From JARRLC01 sp037387425 (GTDB lineage Bacteria > Pseudomonadota > Alphaproteobacteria > Rhizobiales > Rhodomicrobiaceae): DNA of 64,000 nucleotides. Below the pieces are notes generated by a model. The model did no database searches. It was not told where the DNA came from and worked only from the letters and a program-made list of their open reading frames with translations. The position numbers and the translations under genes were made by a program. The stretch is from positions 1 to 64,000 of the forward strand of contig JARRLC010000002.1 in the NCBI GenBank assembly GCA_037387425.1, read 5' to 3'. Below, piece by piece: positions 51,986 to 59,774 of this stretch (positions are counted from its first letter, which is position 1; every line of letters begins with the position of its first letter).

Positions 51986-52990
51986 TTGAACGAAGACGCC
52001 ATCATCGCACGATATTTCCGCCCGCTGGCGGAGGATCTCCCCGGCGCTGGCGCTTTGCGCGACGATGTGGCGGCGTTGACTGTGCCGCCAGGCTGCGAAC
52101 TCGCCATCACCACAGATGCGCTCATAGCAGACGTGCACTTCTTCGCCAGCGACGCCCCCGCGGATATCGCCTATAAAGCGCTGGCCGTGAATGTTTCCGA
52201 TCTGGCGGCCAAAGCCGCCGAGCCACTCGCCTACAGCTTGGCGTTGATGCTGCCGCGCGGCACTTCGGAAAGCTGGCTGGCCGCTTTCGCCAGCGGCCTT
52301 CGCGAAGCGCAAACTCATTTCGGCATTGCATTGAGCGGCGGCGATACCACAGCTTCTCCAGACAGCCCGCTCGCCATCGCCATAACAGCGTTTGGAACCT
52401 CGCCAGCCGGACAAATGCCGCGGCGCAGTGGCGCCAGCGCTGGTGAAAGCCTTTATGTCAGCGGTACAATAGGTGATGCGGCGCTAGGGTTGAAGCTGCG
52501 GGGAAACACTCCGGAAGCCGCCAACTGGCCGCTTTCAGCCCACGAACGCGCGTATCTCATCCAGCGGTATCTGCGTCCTGAGCCGCGCCTTGCCTTGCGC
52601 GAAGCTTTACGCACACACGCCACGGCGGCGATGGATATTTCCGACGGCCTGGCGATCGATTGCGCCCGCCTTTGCACAGCGTCAGACGTTACCGGCGAGG
52701 TTAATGCATCCCGTGTGCCGCTTTCTTCCCCGGCGCGCACTGCGCTGGAAGCCGCGCCAGCGCTAATGGAAACCATCCTAACTGGCGGCGATGATTACGA
52801 AATCCTGGCGAGCATCCGCGCTGGCGAGGAAAACGCGTTTGAAGCGAAAGCTCGCACAGCAGGCGTAGCTGTCACATGTGTGGGCAAGCTCACACAACGC
52901 ATAGAGAACGAAAGTCCGCTATGCATAATATGTGCGGACGGAACACCACTTGCACTGAAACATTCCGGCTACGACCATTTTATTGCCTAA
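51986..52990 (+). CDS. thiL: Thiamine-monophosphate kinase
   Basis: A 334-residue kinase converting thiamine phosphate to the diphosphate cofactor. Motifs: RDDVAAL, ITTDALIADVHF, the YKALAVNVSDLAAKAAEP dimer/ATP motif, LSGGDTTAS and MDISDGLAIDCARL. Start is TTG 51986; no better start lies nearby. It follows nusB by 26 nt. Confidence 0.95.
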   Translation: MNEDAIIARYFRPLAEDLPGAGALRDDVAALTVPPGCELAITTDALIADVHFFASDAPADIAYKALAVNVSDLAAKAAEPLAYSLALMLPRGTSESWLAAFASGLREAQTHFGIALSGGDTTASPDSPLAIAITAFGTSPAGQMPRRSGASAGESLYVSGTIGDAALGLKLRGNTPEAANWPLSAHERAYLIQRYLRPEPRLALREALRTHATAAMDISDGLAIDCARLCTASDVTGEVNASRVPLSSPARTALEAAPALMETILTGGDDYEILASIRAGEENAFEAKARTAGVAVTCVGKLTQRIENESPLCIICADGTPLALKHSGYDHFIA

Positions 52991-53095
52991 CAAGTGATCA
53001 TATGACCGTTTTTCCTATAGCTCGTGGCTAGACATCGTCCAAGAAGCCACATATCGTTGTATACAGTCCGATTCACCTGAACTGTAAAGCCAAGC

Positions 53096-53527
53096 ATGGC
53101 AAAAGATAAGAAAACGCCTTCGAAAATTGAAATGCTGTGCGCCGAAAAAGGTATGCGCATGACGGTGCAGCGCGCCGTTATTGCCCGTGTGCTATCGGCT
53201 GCAAACGATCACCCCGACGTAGAAGAAGTTCATCGTCGCGCCCACAAGATCGATAACCGCATTTCACTGTCCACTGTTTATCGCACCGTAAGGCTTTTTG
53301 AAACCGCCGGTATTATCGACCGGCATTCCTTCAAAGATGGCCGCGCGCGCTACGAACATATCGACAGCGAACATCACGATCATTTGATTGATGTTGAAAG
53401 CGGCAAGGTTATTGAGTTCAAAAACGAAGAAATAGAAAAGCTTCAAGAAAAGATTGCGCGCGAACTTGGCTTTGAATTGACAGGCCATCGTCTGGAACTA
53501 TACGGACGTCCGCTTCGGAAACGCTGA
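53096..53527 (+). CDS. fur: Fur-family metal-responsive repressor (alphaproteobacterial Fur/Mur type)
   Basis: A 143-residue winged-helix repressor. DNA-binding helix LSTVYRTVRLFETAGI; metal-site histidines in HHDHLIDVESGKVIEF; C-terminal GHRLELYGRPL. It lacks the CxxC structural-zinc motifs of enteric Fur, typical of alphaproteobacterial Fur/Mur, which often senses manganese as well as iron. Which metal is sensed here cannot be decided. It is monocistronic. Confidence 0.9.
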   Translation: MAKDKKTPSKIEMLCAEKGMRMTVQRAVIARVLSAANDHPDVEEVHRRAHKIDNRISLSTVYRTVRLFETAGIIDRHSFKDGRARYEHIDSEHHDHLIDVESGKVIEFKNEEIEKLQEKIARELGFELTGHRLELYGRPLRKR

Positions 53528-53746
53528 GCCTAAATCATGAGCTTCACAATTTATTCGACTTGATAGACGTTTTTACAGTCGCTATTTCTACAATAATCGC
53601 GTTAATATCCGCACGAACCGCGACCTTTTTACGCATGGTTTGAATCACAAAAAACTAAACATGCCCCCCGTGCTCAAAAACGAACAATAACCTCGCGGCT
53701 GACAATGCCATTCAAATGCGGGAATTCAACAACAGGAAGGATCCTT

Positions 53747-54973
53747 ATGGCGACAAGCGCTACCTCGAACTATAAAGGCATCGACGCTGCAGACGTTGCA
53801 GGCAAACGCGTCATCGTCCGGGCAGATATGAACGTACCGCTGGCCGCAGGACAGGTGAGCGATGCAACGCGCATCGAACGGGTTATTCCCACATTGGAAA
53901 ATCTAACGTCGCGCGGCGCCAAGGTTATTATCTTGTCGCATCTGGGACGTCCGAAGGGTGAGAAAAAGCCAGAATTCACACTAAAACCCGTTGCAGAAAA
54001 ACTGGGAAGCATGCTCCCCGGCAAGACGGTCCGCTTTGTGGAAGACTGCGTAGGGGCAGTAGCTGAAGATGCGGTCAACGCCTTGCAGTCCGGCGAAATT
54101 GCCGTGATGGAAAATCTGCGTTTCTATGCCGCCGAGGAAAAGGACGATCCAGAGTTCGTGGCTCAGCTCGCAAAACTGGGGGACATCTACGTCAACGACG
54201 CATTCTCGGTGTCGCACCGCGCGCATGCATCCGTACACGGCATCGCGTTTGTGCTCCCGGCTTACGCGGGCCTGCAAATGCAAGCCGAGCTGAGCGCACT
54301 CAGCAAAGCGCTGGAACAGCCTGAACGCCCTGTGGCAGCCATCGTGGGCGGCGCGAAAGTCTCCACCAAGATTCCGCTTCTGAGCAATCTCGCGCCGAAG
54401 GTGGATATTCTGTTCATCGGCGGCGGCATGGCCAATACCTTCCTACACGCACAAGGGTACAACGTCGGCAAATCGCTCTGCGAACCAGACTTCGCCGATA
54501 CTGTCGGCCAGATCATGGAAAGTGCGGCGGCAAGCGGCTGCCATATTGCGCTGCCTACCGACGCCGTGGTCGCGAAGGAATTCGCAGCCGACACGCCAAC
54601 CTCCATTCATGATGTCAACGACATTCCCGAAGACGGCATGATTCTCGACATCGGCCCAAAATCTGTGGCCGACTTCGCCGAGCGCATTAAATCCGCCAAA
54701 ACTTTGTTGTGGAATGGCCCAGTAGGCGCTTTCGAAACCTCGCCATTCGGCGCAGGAACATTCGTACTGGCGGACCTTGCGGCTAAACGCACGAAGGAGG
54801 GCGAGCTGGTGTCCATCGGCGGCGGCGGCGATACCGTGGCAGCTCTCAACATGGGGGGCGTTACGGACAGCTTCACCTATGTCTCGACCGCTGGCGGCGC
54901 CTTCCTCGAATGGCTGGAAGGCCGCGAACTGCCAGGCGTTGCGGCATTGTCGAAATCGCCAAGCGTCGCGTAA
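53747..54973 (+). CDS. pgk: Phosphoglycerate kinase
   Basis: A 408-residue glycolytic/Calvin-cycle kinase interconverting 1,3-bisphosphoglycerate and 3-phosphoglycerate. Visible: VRADMNVPL, SHLGRPKGEKKPEF, MENLRFYAAEEKDD, VGGAKVSTKI, and C-terminal NGPVGAFE and GGGDTVAAL. AGGAAGG precedes ATG 53747. fba follows after a 43-nt gap, forming a two-gene lower-glycolysis unit. Confidence 0.97.
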   Translation: MATSATSNYKGIDAADVAGKRVIVRADMNVPLAAGQVSDATRIERVIPTLENLTSRGAKVIILSHLGRPKGEKKPEFTLKPVAEKLGSMLPGKTVRFVEDCVGAVAEDAVNALQSGEIAVMENLRFYAAEEKDDPEFVAQLAKLGDIYVNDAFSVSHRAHASVHGIAFVLPAYAGLQMQAELSALSKALEQPERPVAAIVGGAKVSTKIPLLSNLAPKVDILFIGGGMANTFLHAQGYNVGKSLCEPDFADTVGQIMESAAASGCHIALPTDAVVAKEFAADTPTSIHDVNDIPEDGMILDIGPKSVADFAERIKSAKTLLWNGPVGAFETSPFGAGTFVLADLAAKRTKEGELVSIGGGGDTVAALNMGGVTDSFTYVSTAGGAFLEWLEGRELPGVAALSKSPSVA

Positions 54974-55016
54974 TACCGCTTTGAAAATGAATACGTAAAT
55001 TCGGGAGAAACAGCAT

Positions 55017-56075
55017 ATGGCTAGAGTTACACTGAGACAGCTCCTTGACCATGCCGCCGAGCATGGTTATGGCGTGCCCGCTTACAACATCAACAACATG
55101 GAACAGGGCCTCGCCATCATGGAGGCCGCTAAGCAGACCGACTCGCCGGTGATCATCCAGGCGAGCCGTGGCGCGCGCAAATACGCTGGCGATCTGATGC
55201 TCGCTAAACTGGTTGAGGGGCTGGAAGCGCAGTACCCAACTATCCCCATCTGTTTGCACCAGGACCACGGCAACAGCGAAGCCACCTGCCTTACCGCCAT
55301 CCGCTACGGGTTCGAATCGGTGATGATGGACGGCTCGCTGGAAGCCGACGCCAAGACGCCCGCATCGTATGAATACAACGCCACCATCACCCGCAAAGTC
55401 ACTGAGATGGCGCACTGGGGCGGCGTTTCGGTGGAAGGCGAATTGGGCGTGCTCGGCTCGCTGGAAACCGGCCAGGGCGAAAAGGAAGACGGCCACGGCT
55501 TCGAAGGCACGCTGTCGCGCGACAAACTGCTGACCGATCCAGTGCAGGCCCGTCAGTTCGTGCAGGAAACCAAGGTGGACGCGCTCGCTGTGGCCATCGG
55601 CACCTCGCACGGCGCGTATAAGTTCACGCGCAAGCCCACGGGCGAAGTTCTGGCCATTGATGTTATCGGGAAGATCAACGAGCAGATCCCGAACACCCAC
55701 CTGGTGATGCACGGTTCTTCTTCAGTGCCGCAAGATTTGCTCGCGATCATCAACGAAAACGGCGGCGAGATACCTGAGACTTACGGCGTGCCGGTAGAAG
55801 AAATCGTGCGCGGCATCAAGTTTGGCGTGCGCAAGGTGAACATCGACACCGATTTGCGTTTGGCTTCCACGGCGGCGATCCGCAAGGTGCTGACCACGAA
55901 GAAAGCCGAATTCGACCCGCGCAAATATCTGAAGCCAGCGCTTGAAGCCATGCAGAAAGTCTGTGTCGATCGTTATGAAGCGTTTGGCACGGCGGGCAAT
56001 GGCTCGAAGATCAAGGTCATCCCGATTGAAGAGATGGCTAAGCGTTATGCTTCCGGTGAGCTTGACCCGAAATAA
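55017..56075 (+). CDS. fba: Class II fructose-bisphosphate aldolase (Calvin-cycle subtype)
   Basis: A 352-residue zinc aldolase. PAYNINNMEQG, CLHQDHGNS with the catalytic/zinc residues, SVMMDGSLEADAKT, and GTSHGAYKF (second zinc His) with VMHGSSSVP are intact. The length and the DVIGKINEQIPNTHLVMHGS stretch fit the CbbA-like class IIB aldolases used in glycolysis and the Calvin cycle. GGGAGA precedes ATG 55017. A perfect hairpin follows. Confidence 0.96.
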   Translation: MARVTLRQLLDHAAEHGYGVPAYNINNMEQGLAIMEAAKQTDSPVIIQASRGARKYAGDLMLAKLVEGLEAQYPTIPICLHQDHGNSEATCLTAIRYGFESVMMDGSLEADAKTPASYEYNATITRKVTEMAHWGGVSVEGELGVLGSLETGQGEKEDGHGFEGTLSRDKLLTDPVQARQFVQETKVDALAVAIGTSHGAYKFTRKPTGEVLAIDVIGKINEQIPNTHLVMHGSSSVPQDLLAIINENGGEIPETYGVPVEEIVRGIKFGVRKVNIDTDLRLASTAAIRKVLTTKKAEFDPRKYLKPALEAMQKVCVDRYEAFGTAGNGSKIKVIPIEEMAKRYASGELDPK

Positions 56076-56115
56076 GTTTTCGGCGGTTCGCGCAGATTAG
56101 CATATTATACACGCA

Positions 56116-56155
56116 AGTATATCCCCGTGCAGGCGGGGATATACTAAATTTACAT
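56116..56155 (+). terminator. 12-bp hairpin terminator after fba
   Basis: AGTATATCCCCG (56116-56127) pairs perfectly with CGGGGATATACT (56134-56145) around a 6-nt loop, followed by AAATTTACATATTTT. It stands between convergent genes. Confidence 0.75.
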
Positions 56156-56179
56156 ATTTTCTCGCTTAACTGAGACTAG

Positions 56180-56995
56180 CTAACGGCCGTATGGTGATGG
56201 CGCTCTCATGATCCCTCCGCAACATACGCGGTAGGTTTTCTTGCAAAACCAAGCACTTAACTCTACCCTTCGCCCAGTACGTCGATCAAGCTTAGTCCTA
56301 GTCCCCCTCCATCTGCGTGTATTGAGGAGATTGGCAAGCCTGCAACCTGGCCGCTGGGACATCCTAATCCTCCACGCGTTATCGACAGTCGCACAAGCTG
56401 CGGCATAATCATGTGGCGTATAGGAGCTGCCCGTTATTTCTTCGGATTGGCAGTTCACCACTTGCCGACGAACATAGCCAGTAATGTCAGGTGTGCCGTT
56501 ATCTGGCGTATATTCTCCCTTTCGGTGAGGCCGAGGACGCGGATGAGGGCGCCGCCAAGGACGTTGCCGGAAACGAGGATGGCTATATCTTCTGTATTTT
56601 CTGTATCTTGAGACAGAGCGCCGTTTATATGCACGTCTCCTCTGATACTTCCCAGGTCTAACGATACGCCTTCTCATGTGATAACGCCGATAGGATGATT
56701 TCTTATTATTGCGATTCATGTAAAATTTATGAGATTTACTACTTCTACGTTTATACGCTTTAGATTTCCTTTTTATTGTTTTATATATCCCATATTTTTT
56801 CTTTGACGATATCTTGGTGAACTCCTTTTGATCTATGAAATTATTCTGCGTAAACTGCGGTTTCTTTGCATGCGATGCCGCATCGGCTGTTTGGATGATG
56901 GCTACGCTTGCCAAAAGACTGAGCAGCAAGCTGACAATCAATACATCAAGCTGCTTAATGTTGAACCTGTAATGGATTATAGAAAAACTAAACAT
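56180..56995 (-). CDS. Secreted, strongly basic Arg/Lys/Tyr-rich protein with six cysteines
   Basis: A 271-residue protein I do not recognise. ATG 56995 has an excellent ribosome site (AGGAGG, 4-nt spacing). A hydrophobic signal helix (LDVLIVSLLLSLLASVAII, cleavage near ADA|AS) is followed by about 120 residues dense in Lys, Arg, Tyr and Ser (KRKSKAYKRRSS; RRRAYKRRSVSRYRKYRR), then RPHPRPRPH. The C-terminal quarter holds six cysteines around ACATVDNAWRIRMSQRPGC, SAWFCKKTYRVCCGG. The N-terminal half is AT-rich compared with neighbours, hinting at acquisition. It could bind DNA, acidic glycans or membranes outside the cell. Confidence 0.75.
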   Translation of the reverse strand: MFSFSIIHYRFNIKQLDVLIVSLLLSLLASVAIIQTADAASHAKKPQFTQNNFIDQKEFTKISSKKKYGIYKTIKRKSKAYKRRSSKSHKFYMNRNNKKSSYRRYHMRRRIVRPGKYQRRRAYKRRSVSRYRKYRRYSHPRFRQRPWRRPHPRPRPHRKGEYTPDNGTPDITGYVRRQVVNCQSEEITGSSYTPHDYAAACATVDNAWRIRMSQRPGCRLANLLNTRRWRGTRTKLDRRTGRRVELSAWFCKKTYRVCCGGIMRAPSPYGR

Positions 56996-57156
56996 CTTCT
57001 CCTCCTGAACAACATTTCGAACCTCTTTCGCAGAAGACGAAACACATCTGTTAGTCTCTAAAATGCTCAAAAAGGTTCAGAAGGAATTGGCTTGATGTTC
57101 CAAAAACATTCCCCTATGCGAAATCAAATGTGTAAATTCGCAAAAAGAGAGGGCAT

Positions 57157-57501
57157 ATGAGCTGCATTTTCTGCAACCACAAGCAACTGGACATCATCGC
57201 TGAAAATCAGCATTGCATTGCTGTGCGCGATAAGTTCCCAGTGACCAAGCTGCACACGCTGATCATTTCCCGGCGTTGTGTGGAAACGCCGTTTGAGCTG
57301 ACACGAGACGAGATGTTCAACATGCTGGAGCTTGCGGACCAATGCCGCCACGACATTATGGAGCTGGATAGCAGCGTCGCCGGGTTCAATTTCGGTGCGA
57401 ATGTTGGTGCGGTGGCGGGACAGAAGATCATGCATGTGCATTTTCATCTGATCCCGCGGCGCTCTGGCGACATAACGCCGCCGCCCGCAAGGGAAGGATA
57501 A
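57157..57501 (+). CDS. HIT-family nucleotide hydrolase
   Basis: A 114-residue histidine-triad protein. It opens CIFCNHKQLDIIAENQHCIAV and carries the HIT motif HVHFHLIPRRSGD near the C-terminus. Family members hydrolyse adenosine phosphoramidates and dinucleoside polyphosphates. GAGAGGG precedes ATG 57157. The last 58 nt overlap the end of the convergent amidotransferase gene. Confidence 0.92.
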   Translation: MSCIFCNHKQLDIIAENQHCIAVRDKFPVTKLHTLIISRRCVETPFELTRDEMFNMLELADQCRHDIMELDSSVAGFNFGANVGAVAGQKIMHVHFHLIPRRSGDITPPPAREG

Positions 57502-58181
57502 TCCGGTAAAGCTCTTCCAAGCCGTGAACCGCTATTTAAGCTGCGCAAGCCACTGGCGCGAAGCTGCGGGATATCTTTGCCCGCCTGTGCCAGTTCAGCC
57601 GTATGCCCGATCAGCCAACGCTCGAAACCGGCTCCGCCCGCCTCGGGATGAAACTGAAACGCAATCGCATTCGCACCATAGCTGAATGCCTGGTTCGGAC
57701 AAACGCGCGTTGACGCCAGACATGTAGCGCCATCAGGCAAATCGAATATGTCGCCATGCCAATGCAACACCGGCTCGCTTTCAAACACGCCAAGACATGA
57801 AGCGCGTCCAGCGTTGGTAAGGTTCAGCGGCGCAAAGCCGATTTCCTTCTCCGCTCCAGGATAAACGCGCGCGCCCAACGCACGAGCCATAAGCTGCGCA
57901 CCAAGGCAAATGCCCATTGTTGGCTTGTCAGCCGCCAGACGCGCCGCCAAGTGTTCGATTTCGCCGCTGAGGAACGGATATTTGTCGTCCTCGTAAGCAC
58001 CGATAGGACCGCCAAGCACGACCAAAAGCCCCGCATCGTGAGGATTAAGGGCGCTGATATCGTCAACACCGATATCGTGATAGCGAATAGAATATCCCGC
58101 CTGCGTCAACACGGGCTCAAATGCGCCTAAGTCTTCGAAAGCAAGGTGGCGGATGACGTTAACGGTTTGCATCATGGGCAT
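57444..58181 (-). CDS. Class I glutamine amidotransferase-like protein (GMP synthase-related)
   Basis: A 245-residue stand-alone amidotransferase domain. The catalytic Cys is in GICLGAQLMARALG and the His-Glu pair in FHPE (AFQFHPEAGG); LVVLGGPIGAYEDD lies upstream. It resembles YfeJ/GMP-synthase-like proteins that deaminate gamma-glutamyl or other amides; the synthetase partner is not here. The C-terminal 40 residues (after RASGLRSLN) are poorly conserved and their coding DNA overlaps the convergent HIT gene by 58 nt. Confidence 0.88.
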   Translation of the reverse strand: MPMMQTVNVIRHLAFEDLGAFEPVLTQAGYSIRYHDIGVDDISALNPHDAGLLVVLGGPIGAYEDDKYPFLSGEIEHLAARLAADKPTMGICLGAQLMARALGARVYPGAEKEIGFAPLNLTNAGRASCLGVFESEPVLHWHGDIFDLPDGATCLASTRVCPNQAFSYGANAIAFQFHPEAGGAGFERWLIGHTAELAQAGKDIPQLRASGLRSLNSGSRLGRALPDYPSLAGGGVMSPERRGIR

Positions 58182-58290
58182 CACATAATGAAGTAGAAAA
58201 AGCGCCTATCCTAGTAGGATAAGCGCTTATAAACACTGAAAGCTATAAAACCAATTTTTTCAACCGTGGCACTTCTCCAGACACAAGCCC

Positions 58291-59145
58291 TTAACTGCGG
58301 ACCCGGTCCAACCCCTCACGCGCAGGCTGATAAGTGGGGTTGATTTGCAACGCGCGCTGATATGCTTGCGCGGCTTCCTTCATTTGCCCCATACCCTCAG
58401 CGGCCCGCCCACGCAACGCCCAGGCTTCATAGTTGTTTGCCCGGCCACGCGCTGCCTTATAGAAGTCATTGTAAGCTTTCTCGTACTTCTGCAAGGCAAG
58501 CTCACTGATGCCCTTGGCGTGATAAACTTCGGGCGCATTCGGGCGGAAACCAAGCGTATTCTCAAAATCATCCATCGCCTGACCATGACGACCCAGCGCT
58601 TGCCGACTCAGACCACGGTTAAAAAATGCGACCGCGTCAGGATGTACTTCAATCGCCTTGGAGAAGTCAGCAACCGCTGCCGGATGATTGTTGTGCAGAC
58701 GGTAGATCGTACCACGACCAACAAGCGCTGTGGTATACTTAGGCTCAATACTAAGCGCTTGATTGTAATCAGCCAGTGCTTTTTTGGGTTGCTTCATGCG
58801 CGAGTAGATCAAAGCGCGATTGGCATAGGCTTGATAATACCGTGGACTTGTAGATATAGCCGCGTTGAAATCAGCCAAAGCTTTTTGATACTGCCCAGCC
58901 TGCCCATAAGCGGCTCCACGCAGATTCAAAGCATTCGCGTCTCTCGGATTAGCCTTGATAACTTCCGATAACGAAGCAATATTATTCTTTTGCTCAGTCA
59001 GCGCGACTTTTGAATGCATCGCCGTCTGACTAGCTTTCTCGCCGCTTTGGCAGCCAGCAAGCGCCCCTAGTAATATCAGCGCTATTACCCTGGCGCCTGC
59101 AATCGGGACTGTTCGTAAAGCCATCGAACCCGTTGCTCCAGCCAT
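58291..59145 (-). CDS. TPR-repeat lipoprotein (NlpI-like)
   Basis: About 284 residues. A lipobox LAGC follows a hydrophobic signal (VIALILLGALAGC), so the mature protein is lipid-anchored. Then six or so tetratricopeptide repeats (ANALNLRGAAYGQAGQY, AYANRALIYSRMKQP, ALVGRGTIYRLHNNH, and others) for protein-protein contact, as in NlpI, a scaffold for peptidoglycan hydrolases. ATG 59145 or 59124 could be the start. Confidence 0.88.
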   Translation of the reverse strand: MAGATGSMALRTVPIAGARVIALILLGALAGCQSGEKASQTAMHSKVALTEQKNNIASLSEVIKANPRDANALNLRGAAYGQAGQYQKALADFNAAISTSPRYYQAYANRALIYSRMKQPKKALADYNQALSIEPKYTTALVGRGTIYRLHNNHPAAVADFSKAIEVHPDAVAFFNRGLSRQALGRHGQAMDDFENTLGFRPNAPEVYHAKGISELALQKYEKAYNDFYKAARGRANNYEAWALRGRAAEGMGQMKEAAQAYQRALQINPTYQPAREGLDRVRS

Positions 59146-59302
59146 ATTGAAACAGCTATCTAAACTTGATTAAGAGGACCGAGTATTCCCCCCCAGGGCC
59201 TCAATACATCTGGTGCTGTATAAATACGGCTTAAATAGGTCTCACGTCTCGAAAGTTTTGCAATAGGCTAAACTTTATCCCCTGGCAGCATGGCACACGG
59301 GG

Positions 59303-59530
59303 CTATCGCTTGCCGCCTCTGGCCACGACCATGCCTTCGCGCTGCGCCCGTTTCCGCGCCAGCTTGCGCGCTCTACGGACAGCCTCAGCCTTTTCGCGTG
59401 CGCGCTTTTCGGAGGGCTTTTCGTAGTAGTTACGAAGCTTCATTTCCCGGAAGATGCCTTCACGTTGCATCTTCTTTTTCAGGGCTTTTAACGCCTGATC
59501 GACGTTATTATCACGAACATGGACCTGCAC
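59303..59530 (-). CDS. rpsU: 30S ribosomal protein S21
   Basis: A 75-residue basic ribosomal protein: QVHVRDNNVDQALKALKKK then EGIFREMKLRNYYEKPSEKR and an Arg/Lys/Ala helix. GTG 59530 is chosen since AAGGAGAGA lies just upstream and VQVHV matches the family's start; the frame open to 59575 would add an unrelated leader. S21 helps initiation on the 30S subunit. Confidence 0.95.
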   Translation of the reverse strand: MQVHVRDNNVDQALKALKKKMQREGIFREMKLRNYYEKPSEKRAREKAEAVRRARKLARKRAQREGMVVARGGKR

Positions 59531-59575
59531 GCTCTCTCCTTCCATTTGAGGATAATCGGTGTTCACAAACGACAC

Positions 59576-59604
59576 AAAATGCCGGGCGCTTTTGCACCCG
59601 GCAC
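59576..59604 (-). terminator. Intrinsic terminator downstream of the HerA-like ATPase gene
   Basis: On the minus strand TGCCGGG (59603-59597) pairs with CCCGGCA (59586-59580), followed by TTTT (59579-59576). It lies between the HerA-like gene and rpsU, so rpsU should be expressed from its own promoter or by read-through. Confidence 0.65.
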
Positions 59605-59774
59605 TCTTTCTCCACTTCCTTCTTGTATCAAAAGCGAAAGAACATGTCTATCGGGGTTAATGCACGCGCTCACGTTTTCAGATGGATATTGCGGCAAAAC
59701 CGCACAGCGACGTGGAAAATGCCGCACATACCCGAAAAACGCCGCGTCGCAAACGGGTCAAAGTACGATGTATC

